Below are positions 48,070 through 57,547 of a stretch of DNA of 64,000 nucleotides, in pieces. Under the pieces are notes generated by a model. That model ran no database searches. It worked only from the letters and a program-made list of their open reading frames with translations, and had not been told where the DNA came from. A program made the position numbers and the translations under genes. How positions within the stretch are numbered: position 1 is the stretch's first letter; each line of letters begins with the position of its first letter. Source of the stretch: Granulicella sp. (lineage in GTDB: Bacteria > Acidobacteriota > Terriglobia > Terriglobales > Acidobacteriaceae). Location: the NCBI GenBank assembly GCA_025408425.1, contig JANXYX010000013.1, forward strand, positions 186,001 to 250,000, read 5' to 3'.

Positions 48070-49080
48070 TTAGACCACACCAGCGCTTGAGCCAGCACAC
48101 GAGTCCAACATCCGATACAAAGTAGATCGGCTGATTCCCAGCAACTCCGCCGCCCGCACCTTGTTCCCCTCGCAGCACTTCAGCACGTACAAGACATGTT
48201 GCTCGATTACCTCCTGCAACTTCGACGGTCTGCTATTCAAACCCGCTGCGGCTCCCACACCCGCATGATCAAGCGACATCGCCACATGCTGCAGGTCGAT
48301 TACGCCGTCCCCACTCTCCACCACACACCGGCGCACAAGGTTCTCCAACTCCCGCACATTGCCCGGCCACCCATACTGCATCAGTCGATCCAGCGCCTCT
48401 CCTGTCATCCGGCTGCCACCCTCGTAGTCGAGCTCGCCACCTCTCCGGAGAAAGTGTTGCGCTAACAAGGGCAGATCTTCCATCCGCTTTCGCAATGGCG
48501 GAATCCGAATCTCCACCGTGGCGATTCGGTAGTACAGGTCTTCACGAAACCGCCCCGTACTCGCCAGCACGCGCAAGTCCTGTCTCGTAGAAGCAATCAG
48601 CTGGACTCTCTCCCCCTTCCTCTCGATCGAGCCGCGTGCCATCAGTTCCCTCAGTTGCAATACATGCAGCAGTTGCGTCTGCATCGCTACCGGCATCTCC
48701 CCAATTTGATCGAAATAGAGCGTTCCACTGCGGGCTGCTTGCAACAGGGCTTCCACGTCATCCGTCGCGGTCGGCAGCGACTCCGCAGACCCCTGCCACT
48801 CCACCACTGCCTCGCCCACCCTGGCAGCGTTGAACACCACAAAAGGTCCATCCGCAGCAGGACTAAACCGGTGCAGCTCCCGCGCAGCCAACTCCTTGCC
48901 AGTGCCAGTCTCCCCCGTTAGCAGCACAGTGCGAAAGTGAGGGCCCAGCCTCATCAGCTGCGTCCGCAGATGCTGCATCGCAACCCCATCGCCCACCATT
49001 GTTTGGAATTCCCGGGGGAACTGCGTCCTGCCAGGATCTGACATAGGAGGAAACGCTGCAATGGAGCTGGAGGTCGACAT
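48070..49080 (-). CDS. sigma-54-interaction-type AAA+ regulator with Fis-type HTH, no receiver, degenerate motifs
   Basis: LLTGETGTGKELAARELH Walker A; GTLYFDQIGEMP; RFREDLYYRI; YGWPGNVRELENLVRR; C-terminal NKVRAAELLGISRSTLYRML. Confidence 0.88.
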   Translation of the reverse strand: MSTSSSIAAFPPMSDPGRTQFPREFQTMVGDGVAMQHLRTQLMRLGPHFRTVLLTGETGTGKELAARELHRFSPAADGPFVVFNAARVGEAVVEWQGSAESLPTATDDVEALLQAARSGTLYFDQIGEMPVAMQTQLLHVLQLRELMARGSIERKGERVQLIASTRQDLRVLASTGRFREDLYYRIATVEIRIPPLRKRMEDLPLLAQHFLRRGGELDYEGGSRMTGEALDRLMQYGWPGNVRELENLVRRCVVESGDGVIDLQHVAMSLDHAGVGAAAGLNSRPSKLQEVIEQHVLYVLKCCEGNKVRAAELLGISRSTLYRMLDSCAGSSAGVV

Positions 49081-49152
49081 GGTTACTCCCTACATCGGCG
49101 AAAGTCGCCTTCAGGTGAGCCACCAGTCGCAAAGAAAGTATGCAAACCAAAT

Positions 49153-49186
49153 CCGGGCAGCCACTGTACTTCCAGTAGCTGCCCGG
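49153..49186 (-). terminator. hairpin between bacilliredoxin gene and AAA+ regulator
   Basis: CCGGGCAGC...GCTGCCCGG with inner ACTG/CAGT. Confidence 0.6.
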
Positions 49187-49206
49187 ACGTTTTCGTTCTT
49201 TAAGTT

Positions 49207-49632
49207 CTAAGCAGTGGTCGGAGCGCAATACGTATCGAATGCACGCGCCAGTTCCGCTGCAATCGCGGGAGCAGTAGAAGTTTCAATCGCCGAACGCTGC
49301 ATCAGGTAAACAAGCTGTCCGTCGCGCAGAATGGCAATCGCAGGGGAAGTCGGAGGATGGCCGCCAAAGTAGCTGCGCGCCCGCTCGGTCGCCTCGCGGT
49401 CCTGGCCCGCAAATACGGTCACTGCGTGGTCCGGCTTCGCGCCATGCTGCATCGCCAGTCGAACGCCGGGACGCATCTTCCCTGCTGCGCATCCGCAGAT
49501 CGAGTTCACTACTAACATCGTCGTTCCGGGTTGGGCTACGGCAGTGTCAACCTCGGCGGCACTACGAACTTCCTTCAAACCCGCGCGCGTCAACTCTTCA
49601 CGCATCGGAATCACCATAATCTCTGGGTACAT
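49207..49632 (-). CDS. BrxA/BrxB-family bacilliredoxin
   Basis: NSICGCAAGKMRPGVRLAMQ, REATERARSYFGGHPPTSPAIAILRDGQLVY. Confidence 0.9.
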   Translation of the reverse strand: MYPEIMVIPMREELTRAGLKEVRSAAEVDTAVAQPGTTMLVVNSICGCAAGKMRPGVRLAMQHGAKPDHAVTVFAGQDREATERARSYFGGHPPTSPAIAILRDGQLVYLMQRSAIETSTAPAIAAELARAFDTYCAPTTA

Positions 49633-49739
49633 AGTCGTCTCTCCTCGGTCGCGGGTGAAAGCCGCGCCTCACATGATTGTACGGTCAGATTCCCCGCCAC
49701 GCCAGCCAGTCTCGGCCAGCAATGTTGTAACCTCAACCC

Positions 49740-50813
49740 GTGCAGTCCCAAACCCTTCACATGCAGGAATCCGTCTCACTCGCCCCGTACACCACCTTCG
49801 GCATCGGTGGTCCCGCCCGCTTTTTCTGCGAAGTCACCAGCGAGGCTCAGCTCCTCGAAGCGATCCACTTCGCCCGGCAGCAAAAGCTCGAAGTCTTCGT
49901 ACTCGGCGGGGGCAGCAATCTCCTCATCAGTGACGCCGGCTTCAACGGCCTCGTCCTGCACATCGCCCTCGACGCCCCAATTCAGTCAGCCGCCTCTGGT
50001 CCATTCGTCGATTACACCGTCCCCGCCGGACTCGACTGGAACACCTTTGTCCTCCACATCTGCGAACAGGGAATCAGCGGCATCGAGTGTCTTGCCGGCA
50101 TCCCCGGCTCCGTTGGAGGCACCCCCGTCCAGAACGTCGGGGCCTACGGTCAAGAGGTCGCCGAGACGATCCAATCCGTCCGTGCACTCGACCTCGAAAC
50201 CCTCACCTTCGTCACGCTCTCCCGCGAGGCCTGCGGCTTCGCCTACCGTCAAAGTATCTTCAACTCGACCCATCGCGGCCGTTATATCGTGACCCAGGTC
50301 ACCTTCCGGTTCAACCTCACCGCCACGCCCAACCTCACCTACGCCGACCTCACCAGACACTTCGCCCCACAGCTTGCAACCGGCCAGCCTCCCAGTCCTC
50401 TCGAGGTCTACCACGCCGTTCGAGAGATTCGTCACGCGAAAGGCATGCTCCTCGTCGAAGGAGAACAGGACTGCCGTAGCGCCGGCTCCTTCTTCAAAAA
50501 TCCCATCATCCCCGCAACCACCCTCACTCATATCGCCGAAGCTCTCCAGTTGGACCCCGCCACCATTCCCCACTGGTCCGTGGCAGACGGTCAGATAAAG
50601 CTCCCCGCCGCATGGCTCCTCGAGTGCGCCGGCTTCCGCAAAGGATTTATCCTCGGAGCCGCAGGAATCTCATCTCGCCACACCCTCGCGCTAATCAACA
50701 GGGGTCATGCCACCGCCGCTGACATCACTGCTCTCAGCGACCTCATCCGCCAGGAAGTCCGCCGTCGCTTCGACATAAAGCTCGAACAGGAACCCGTCCA
50801 GCTCGGACAGTAG
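49740..50813 (+). CDS. murB: UDP-N-acetylmuramate dehydrogenase
   Basis: YTTFGIGGPARFF, VLGGGSNLLISDAGFNGLVL, CLAGIPGSVGGTPVQNVGAYGQE. Confidence 0.95.
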   Translation: MQSQTLHMQESVSLAPYTTFGIGGPARFFCEVTSEAQLLEAIHFARQQKLEVFVLGGGSNLLISDAGFNGLVLHIALDAPIQSAASGPFVDYTVPAGLDWNTFVLHICEQGISGIECLAGIPGSVGGTPVQNVGAYGQEVAETIQSVRALDLETLTFVTLSREACGFAYRQSIFNSTHRGRYIVTQVTFRFNLTATPNLTYADLTRHFAPQLATGQPPSPLEVYHAVREIRHAKGMLLVEGEQDCRSAGSFFKNPIIPATTLTHIAEALQLDPATIPHWSVADGQIKLPAAWLLECAGFRKGFILGAAGISSRHTLALINRGHATAADITALSDLIRQEVRRRFDIKLEQEPVQLGQ

Positions 50814-51554
50814 TTATCCCACCCGCAACTGCTCCATCAAACGCCTCCGCTCCTCTGCAAGCACCTGGGACACAGGCCCCTGCGCGGCCACCCGCCCGTG
50901 TGCAATCTTGATAACCTCTGCCCCTAGTTGAAACGCCTCGCCCACATCATGCGTCACCGAGAGCACCGGAATCTTCCATCGCATCACCCAGTCTCGCAAC
51001 TCTGCCAGCAGATCATCCCGCATCGCACTGTCCAACCCTGAGAACGGCTCGTCCATCAGCAGCAAGGCACTCCCCGGTCCCGCAAAGGTTGTCGCTGACA
51101 CCACCGCTCGAGCCGTCGAAACCCTCTCTCTCTCGCCTCCACTCAACTCGCGCGGCATCCGCCCAGTGAGTTCTTGCAGCCGGAATAACGCCACCACTTC
51201 CTCGGCAATCCTCATCACCTCGTCAGGCTTTGAAGGCCATCCCCCGCCGTACAAGACGTTCTGTCTCACCGTCATATGGGGGAACAATCGGGCAGTCTGC
51301 CCCGCACTACGTACCGGCCTCTCGTGGGCAGGAACAAAAACACCAGCCTCCCGATCGACCAGAACGCTCGTTCCACGCAAAATCCTGCCTGTATCCGGCT
51401 GCACAAAACCCGCTATCGCTCGCAGCACTGTCGTCTTCCCGCTGCCCGAAGGTCCAAACAGTACAGTCCACGGCTGCGTCAGCTCGAACGCCACATTCAA
51501 CGCAAGCGCCCCCACCTGATGCTCGATCCTCGCCGTCAGCACGCTATCGGACAA
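50814..51554 (-). CDS. modC: molybdate ABC transporter ATP-binding protein
   Basis: FGPSGSGKTTVLRAIAGF; PRELSGGERERVSTARAV; LLMDEPFSGLD; operon with modA/modB. Confidence 0.88.
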   Translation of the reverse strand: MSDSVLTARIEHQVGALALNVAFELTQPWTVLFGPSGSGKTTVLRAIAGFVQPDTGRILRGTSVLVDREAGVFVPAHERPVRSAGQTARLFPHMTVRQNVLYGGGWPSKPDEVMRIAEEVVALFRLQELTGRMPRELSGGERERVSTARAVVSATTFAGPGSALLLMDEPFSGLDSAMRDDLLAELRDWVMRWKIPVLSVTHDVGEAFQLGAEVIKIAHGRVAAQGPVSQVLAEERRRLMEQLRVG

Positions 51555-52230
51555 CGTCGGCCTGCCTTCCAGCCAGCTTCCGCGCGCTCGGCAGTAGATA
51601 AATTGCCATCAACGCCAGCAGCGAAAACCCAACCAGCACCAGTGCTGTCCGATTAGCGGCGGCATAATTCCCGTCCTGCACCAGATCGTAGAGCGAGATC
51701 GAAAGCGTCCGCGTCGCACCTGGAATATTGCCCCCCAGCATCAACACCACGCCAAACTCTCCCACCGTATGGGTAAACGCCAGCACGGAACTCGTCAGCA
51801 GGGAAGCGCGCGTCATCGGCAGCACAACGGAAAGAAATACCTTGCCCGGTCTCGCTCCAAGTCCTGCCGCAGCTTCAACGTACTCGCGATCCACTCCGGC
51901 GAATCCCGCCACTAACGGCTGCACCGCAAAAGGCAGGCTGTACAGAATCGAACCCACCAGCAGCCCACCAAAGCTGAAAGCCAGCGGATGACCAACCACT
52001 CGCATCAGTACTCGCCCCACCGGTGTCAGCGGACCAAGCATTACCAACAAAAAGAAGCCAAGCACGGTAGGCGGTAACACCAGCGGCAACGCCACCATCG
52101 CCTGCACAAAAGCCCGCGCCACGCTCTTTCCAGACGCAATCCACCATGCCAGAGGCAGCGCGACCAGCAGCAGAATCACCGTCGTGCTCAACGCCAGCCG
52201 CAATGTCAACCACAGTGCCTCAACGTCCAT
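51544..52230 (-). CDS. modB: molybdate ABC transporter permease
   Basis: LPLVLPPTVLGFFLLVMLG; HTVGEFGVVLMLGGNIPGATRTLSI. Confidence 0.93.
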   Translation of the reverse strand: MDVEALWLTLRLALSTTVILLLVALPLAWWIASGKSVARAFVQAMVALPLVLPPTVLGFFLLVMLGPLTPVGRVLMRVVGHPLAFSFGGLLVGSILYSLPFAVQPLVAGFAGVDREYVEAAAGLGARPGKVFLSVVLPMTRASLLTSSVLAFTHTVGEFGVVLMLGGNIPGATRTLSISLYDLVQDGNYAAANRTALVLVGFSLLALMAIYLLPSARKLAGRQADVVR

Positions 52231-52278
52231 GCTGCCGTAAGTCTATACACTCCCATGCTGTTGCCGTCATTCAGACCA

Positions 52279-53106
52279 CTACCGCACCGCGCCCAGCCCA
52301 AAATCCCGCAGTGTGCCCTGCACCCCAGCTGTCAGTAACCAGTCCAGAAACGCATGTGCATCTGCCTTCCGGTCAGTCTTCATTACCACTGCGCATTGCA
52401 GAATCTCTGGGTACACCTTAGGCACCAGCACAAACGTACCCGTCTCCTTGAACCGCTGCGAACTCGCCAGCGTCAACGAAATCAAACCCATCTGCGCGTT
52501 CCCCGACTCCACAAATTGACCTGCTTGCGCAACATTCTCCGCGATCACAAGATGCGGCTGAGTCTTCTCGTAAAGCTTTAGTTTCTTCAGCGCGCTTACC
52601 GCAGCCCGTCCATACGGAGCGTGCATTTCATCCGCAATCGCAATCGACTTCACCCGCGGATCGTCAATCTTCTCCATACTGATCGGTTGCAGTGGTGAGT
52701 CCTTCCGTGCCCACAGCACCAGTGTTCCCTTGGCATACGGTGTAGGAGACGTCCCGTCTGCCAGCCCTGCTGCCACAATCTTCTCGGGAAACACGAAATC
52801 CGCCCCAAGGAAGATATCCATCGGAGCCCCATTCAATATCTGCGTGGTCAACGTTCCCGAAGCCCCATAGCTCACCACCAGCTTTACGCCGGTAGCCTTC
52901 TCATACGCGTCCGCCAGAACCGGCAGTACCGGCTGCAGATCGGATGCTGCCGCCACCCTCACGATCTTCTGGCCCTCTGCCGTGTTGGCTCGCAAAAGCC
53001 CCGAAAATCCGCAAACCATCAGACCAATCCACACTGCGGCGCACGGGAACTTGGGTCTGCTCCGGTGTTTACGATAGGCTAGAAGAACGAATGAGCTTAG
53101 AGACAC
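52279..53106 (-). CDS. modA: molybdate ABC transporter substrate-binding protein (start may be internal)
   Basis: VRVAAASDLQPVLPVLADAYEKATGVKLVVSYGASGTLTTQILNGAPMDIFLGADF. Confidence 0.9.
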   Translation of the reverse strand: MSLSSFVLLAYRKHRSRPKFPCAAVWIGLMVCGFSGLLRANTAEGQKIVRVAAASDLQPVLPVLADAYEKATGVKLVVSYGASGTLTTQILNGAPMDIFLGADFVFPEKIVAAGLADGTSPTPYAKGTLVLWARKDSPLQPISMEKIDDPRVKSIAIADEMHAPYGRAAVSALKKLKLYEKTQPHLVIAENVAQAGQFVESGNAQMGLISLTLASSQRFKETGTFVLVPKVYPEILQCAVVMKTDRKADAHAFLDWLLTAGVQGTLRDFGLGAVR

Positions 53107-54497
53107 ATCAACTCCGATGCACAGAATGCGGCACCAGGATAGCTGGCACTGCCGTCAATAGTATCTTTCGTTGCCCAGACTGCAACGGCTTGTACGACGT
53201 CATCTACCCCTGGTCGCCTCTTCCGACTTCTTCATCGGGCGGCACTGAAAATAAACTCCCCAATCCCAGCGCTCTCCGCTGGCTTTGGCAGGAGCGTCGC
53301 ACCTCGACCATGCCCATCGACCAGAGCGGCGTCTGGCGGTTTCGCGACCTCTTTCCCATCGTCAAGGATCAGAGCATCGTCACCCTCCGCGAGGGTAACA
53401 CCCCCCTCTACGACCTGCCCCGATGTGCCAAATCCGTCGGCCTCGACTGGCTGCTCGCTAAGCATCAGGGCATGAACCCCACCGGTTCCTTCAAGGACAC
53501 CGGCATGACCGCCGCTCTCTCTGTCGCCGCAGAGCGTGGCTTCGAGTGGGTTGCCTGCGCCTCGACCGGCAATACCTCCGCCGCCATGGCAGCCTACGCT
53601 GCCCGCGGTGGCCTCCGCAGCATCGTCTTCATTCCAGAGGGCAAGATCGCCTGGGGGAAGCTCTCCCAATCCATGGACTATGGCGCTCTTACCATCCAGC
53701 TCAAGACAGACTTTGACGGCTGCGTCCGCGTTCTGACTGATCTCGTCACACGCTTCCCCATCTTCCTGCTCAACTCCGTCAACCCCTACCGACTCGAAGG
53801 CCAGAAGACCCCCGCCTTTGAATTGGTCGAGCAATTGGAGTGGCAGGTCCCCGAACACGTCATCGTCCCCGGCGGCAACCTCGCCAACGGTGCTGCCCTC
53901 GGCAAGGGGTTCGCCGAAATGCATCATCTCGGCCTTATTTCACGAGTTCCCAAGATCAGCATCATCCAGGCCGAAGGCGCAAACCCCCTCTACCGTAGCC
54001 TGCAGGAGAACGGCGGAGAGCACCTCATCCCAGTCAAGGCCAACACCCGCGCCACCGCCATTCGCATCGGAAACCCCGCCTCCTGGCGCAAGGCGCTCCG
54101 CACCCTTCAGGCCACCGGTGGATGGTGCGAGCAGGTCACCGAGCAGGAGATCGCTCTTGCCAAGGCCGAGATCGGCGCGGAAGGCGTCGGCTGTGAACCA
54201 GCTTCCGCCGTCACTTTCGCCGGACTCAAGAAGCTCGTGGCCCAGGGTAAGATCACCCGCGAGGAGCGCGTAGTCCTCATCCTGACCGGACACACCCTCA
54301 AAGACTCTCAGTACACCATCGACTACCACCGGGGCGAACTGCTCACCGACGCGGAATCCGCAGAAGCTACTCCGCTCCAGCAGGCCCAGCACACCGTGCT
54401 TCGCAAGCCCCCAGTTGTCCTCGAAGCCGACTCGGACATCGTCCTCCGTACCCTTGAGGCCCATATGAAGATCAGCCAGTCCGTCCAGCCTGCATGA
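53091..54497 (+). CDS. thrC: threonine synthase
   Basis: LRCTECGTRIAG; LLAKHQGMNPTGSFKDTGMT PLP site; VACASTGNTSAAMAAYAARGG. Confidence 0.93.
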   Translation: MSLETHQLRCTECGTRIAGTAVNSIFRCPDCNGLYDVIYPWSPLPTSSSGGTENKLPNPSALRWLWQERRTSTMPIDQSGVWRFRDLFPIVKDQSIVTLREGNTPLYDLPRCAKSVGLDWLLAKHQGMNPTGSFKDTGMTAALSVAAERGFEWVACASTGNTSAAMAAYAARGGLRSIVFIPEGKIAWGKLSQSMDYGALTIQLKTDFDGCVRVLTDLVTRFPIFLLNSVNPYRLEGQKTPAFELVEQLEWQVPEHVIVPGGNLANGAALGKGFAEMHHLGLISRVPKISIIQAEGANPLYRSLQENGGEHLIPVKANTRATAIRIGNPASWRKALRTLQATGGWCEQVTEQEIALAKAEIGAEGVGCEPASAVTFAGLKKLVAQGKITREERVVLILTGHTLKDSQYTIDYHRGELLTDAESAEATPLQQAQHTVLRKPPVVLEADSDIVLRTLEAHMKISQSVQPA

Positions 54498-55411
54498 CCA
54501 CCACCGTCGCTCCGCTGCACCTCCGTCTACCCGCCACATCGGCAAACCTTGGCCCCGGCTTCGACGCGCTTGGCCTCGCCATGGCGCTCTACCTCACCGT
54601 AGACGCCACCGTCGCCCCTGCCTTTCACATTGACGCCACCGGCCGCGATGCAGCCCTCTGCGCCCGTCTCGACAACAACCTCATCCTCTCCACCTACACC
54701 GGAATCCTTACCGCAGCAGGGAAGCCGGTAACCCCCCTTCACCTCCAGCTTCAGAACGAGATTCCTCTTGGCATGGGCTGTGGCTCCAGCGCCGCCGCCC
54801 TGCTGTCCGGTGTCCTCCTCGCCAATCACTTTGGCGATCTCGGCTGGACCAGCCAGCAAATCCTCGAAGAAGCATGTCGTCGTGAAGGCCACCCCGACAA
54901 CGTAGCCGCCTGCTGGCTCGGCAGCATGACCGCATCGGCAATGGTTGGAAGCAGTGTAATTACAGCAACATGCGGTGAAAACATAACCTGGAACCTTATG
55001 CTTGCGCTGCCTCCCGCCAGCCTCGCCACTGAGAAAGCCCGCGCACTCCTGCCACCCACCTACTCCCGCGCCGACGCCGTCACCAACGTTCAGAACACCG
55101 CGCTGCTCGTGGCGGCCTTCGCTCTCAACCGAGGGGATCTCCTTCGCACGGCAATGGTCGATTGCATCCATCAGCCTTATCGCCAACAGGCCTGCCCCCT
55201 CCTACCCTTGCTCCTTCCCCTTATCCAGCACCCCGGAGTCCTCGGCGTCGCCCTTAGCGGCGCTGGACCATCAGTTCTCCTCATCACGGAAAACCCTTTC
55301 TTTACTGATTCCATCACCGATGCCATCCGCCGCGCGGCCAATGATCCCTCGATTGAAATCATTCAGACCGCCATCACAACCGGTGCCATTAATACCTGGG
55401 TGCATAAGTAA
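54494..55411 (+). CDS. thrB: homoserine kinase
   Basis: LPATSANLGPGFDALGLAM; EIPLGMGCGSSAAALLSGVL; GVALSGAGPSVLL; ATGA overlap with thrC. Confidence 0.94.
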   Translation: MTTTVAPLHLRLPATSANLGPGFDALGLAMALYLTVDATVAPAFHIDATGRDAALCARLDNNLILSTYTGILTAAGKPVTPLHLQLQNEIPLGMGCGSSAAALLSGVLLANHFGDLGWTSQQILEEACRREGHPDNVAACWLGSMTASAMVGSSVITATCGENITWNLMLALPPASLATEKARALLPPTYSRADAVTNVQNTALLVAAFALNRGDLLRTAMVDCIHQPYRQQACPLLPLLLPLIQHPGVLGVALSGAGPSVLLITENPFFTDSITDAIRRAANDPSIEIIQTAITTGAINTWVHK

Positions 55412-55514
55412 TCAACCCGGTAACAAAGTGACAAGTTACCTAAGATTTCTTTACCTTCTGCATCTATATCCGTAACTTAGCCCTTGTTAGCAGTTCTGGG
55501 GAGGGCTGCTACGC

Positions 55515-55558
55515 CGCCCGTTGACCTCTTCAATAGAGGTCCGGGCGTTTGCCTTTTT
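55515..55558 (+). terminator. terminator after thrCB
   Basis: CGCCCG..GACCTCT...AGAGGTC..CGGGCG followed by TTTGCCTTTTTT. Confidence 0.85.
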
Positions 55559-55670
55559 TGGCAGTAACTTGCCTACTTGAAACTACTGCTGGCTTTCAGC
55601 ATCTATTATTGAAAGAAGACTGCGCTGAACCCAGGATACGTCCCAGGGCAGAGCGGCTGGAGGACGTTAC

Positions 55671-56003
55671 ATGGCAGGACAGTTTGTCACTGAAGTAAGC
55701 GATGCATCTTTTGAAAAAGATGTTTTGCAATCGGATCAACCCGTACTCGTAGATTTTTGGGCTGCTTGGTGTGGCCCTTGCCGCGCTCTAGCTCCTGTCG
55801 TCGATGAAGTCGCTACTTCCTACCAGGGCAAGATCAAGGTTATGAAGATGGATGTCGACTCGAACACTGCTACCCCAATGCGTTATGGCATCCGTGGCAT
55901 TCCCGCTCTACTACTCTTCAAAGGTGGCAAGGTAGCCGATCAGATCGTTGGTTTCGTCCCCAAGGACACCATCGACAAGTCGATCCTCAAGGTTCTCGCC
56001 TAA
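55671..56003 (+). CDS. trxA: thioredoxin
   Basis: VLVDFWAAWCGPCRALAPVVDEVA; GIRGIPALLLFKGGK. Confidence 0.96.
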   Translation: MAGQFVTEVSDASFEKDVLQSDQPVLVDFWAAWCGPCRALAPVVDEVATSYQGKIKVMKMDVDSNTATPMRYGIRGIPALLLFKGGKVADQIVGFVPKDTIDKSILKVLA

Positions 56004-56128
56004 TTCTCGTAGAGAGAGTAATCACGGCCCGGTGAGCATCTTCGCCGGGCCGCTCTCATTTAATCAACTGGCATCACGATTTACTCCTTGTGCTGTTCTC
56101 CCCGTCCTGACTGCACTACACTGCGTTA

Positions 56129-57547
56129 ATGCTGGAATGGATGCTTTTCCGCGCGATCATGGTGGCCTTCTTCATCCTGGCCACCAGCTTCTTCGTGGCT
56201 GCGGAGTTCGCTCTAATCAGCGTCCGCGAGACCCGCATCCAGCAACTTATCGATCTTGGCCGCCCCGGCGCCCGCACTGCTCTCCAACTCAAGCACGCCA
56301 TCGACGAGTTCCTTCCCGCTGTTCAATTTGGTGTCACTCTCGCCAGCCTTGCCCTCGGCTGGGTTGGTGAACCTGCCATCGCCGAGATCATCCTGCGCCT
56401 CGCCTCCGTGCTTCTTCCCGTGTTGCCGCCACACGCGGTCGTCTACGCCCACACCATCGCCATAATTCTTGCCTTCTCTCTCATCACCTACCTTGAGGTC
56501 CTGCTTGGAGAACTCGTCCCAAAATCCCTCGCCCTCCAGCGTGCTGAGCGCATCGCCCTGGCTGTAGCCGGTCCCATGGACGTCTTCATCCGCATCTCGC
56601 GTCCTGCGGTCAAGATCATGAATGGCTCCGCAACCATCGTGCTGCGGCTCTTCCGCGCTCCTCTACGTGGTGAAGGTGCCGTGCACTCGCCGGAAGAACT
56701 CAAGCTCATCGCCACCGCCACTCGCCGCATGGGCCTGCTCCCGGCATTTCAGGAAGAGATCATCCATCGCGCCATTGAGCTGAACCACGTCACGGTGCGC
56801 GAGATCATGACGCCCCGCGGCAAGATCTTCTCTCTCCCTGCAGACATGCCCATCGAGCAGGCCAGCGCTCGCATCGTTGAAGAGCAGCACTCCCGCGTCC
56901 CCGTCTACGATCCCCACGGTGGCCCAGAGAGCATCATCGGCATCGTCTACTCCAAGGACATCTCTCGACTCATGCACTTCCGCAGCGTTGCTCTATCCCT
57001 TGGCGGTAAAGGTCACTCTGGTCTCACTCTCCTCCAGGTCATGCGCGAGGTCATCGTCGTACCGGAAACTAAGCTCGCCGTCGAACTCCTGCAGGAATTC
57101 CAGGAACGCCGCCGCCAAATCGCCATCGTCGTCGACGAATTCGGCTCCACCGTCGGCATAGTCACTGCTGAGGACGCCCTCGAGCAGATCGTCGGCGAGC
57201 TCGAAGACGAGTTTGATATCGCCAGTAAGACATCTCTGCTTACCAGCGCTGGCGTCATGTCGCTTGACGGTAGCACCACGCTCCGCGACCTCAGCACCCA
57301 GCTCCGCTGGATCTTCCCCCGCGAAGCCGGCGTGGAGACCCTCGCAGGCTTCCTCCTTCTGCGCCTCGGACACATCCCCCACGCAGGCGAGACCATGGAC
57401 TACGATGGCCGCCGCTATGTCGTCGCCGAGATGGCTGGTCGGCGCATCAGCCGCGTCCGTATCGAAACCCTCGCTGAATCGAAGGACCTCGCCTCCCCTG
57501 CATCCATATCCCCTACCGAAAATCCCAGCAGGGAAGCCACCGCATGA
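56129..57547 (+). CDS. CNNM/HlyC-CorC family transporter (DUF21, CBS, CorC-HlyC domains)
   Basis: N-terminal TM DUF21, VREIMTPRGKIFSLPAD CBS, EFGSTVGIVTAEDALEQIVGELEDEFD. Confidence 0.93.
   Translation: MLEWMLFRAIMVAFFILATSFFVAAEFALISVRETRIQQLIDLGRPGARTALQLKHAIDEFLPAVQFGVTLASLALGWVGEPAIAEIILRLASVLLPVLPPHAVVYAHTIAIILAFSLITYLEVLLGELVPKSLALQRAERIALAVAGPMDVFIRISRPAVKIMNGSATIVLRLFRAPLRGEGAVHSPEELKLIATATRRMGLLPAFQEEIIHRAIELNHVTVREIMTPRGKIFSLPADMPIEQASARIVEEQHSRVPVYDPHGGPESIIGIVYSKDISRLMHFRSVALSLGGKGHSGLTLLQVMREVIVVPETKLAVELLQEFQERRRQIAIVVDEFGSTVGIVTAEDALEQIVGELEDEFDIASKTSLLTSAGVMSLDGSTTLRDLSTQLRWIFPREAGVETLAGFLLLRLGHIPHAGETMDYDGRRYVVAEMAGRRISRVRIETLAESKDLASPASISPTENPSREATA

Noticed and set aside
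52944-53090. 49-aa N-terminal extension of thrC in the ORF track
   Set aside because: Threonine synthase homology begins at MSLETHQLRCTECG (53091); the extension is antisense to modA
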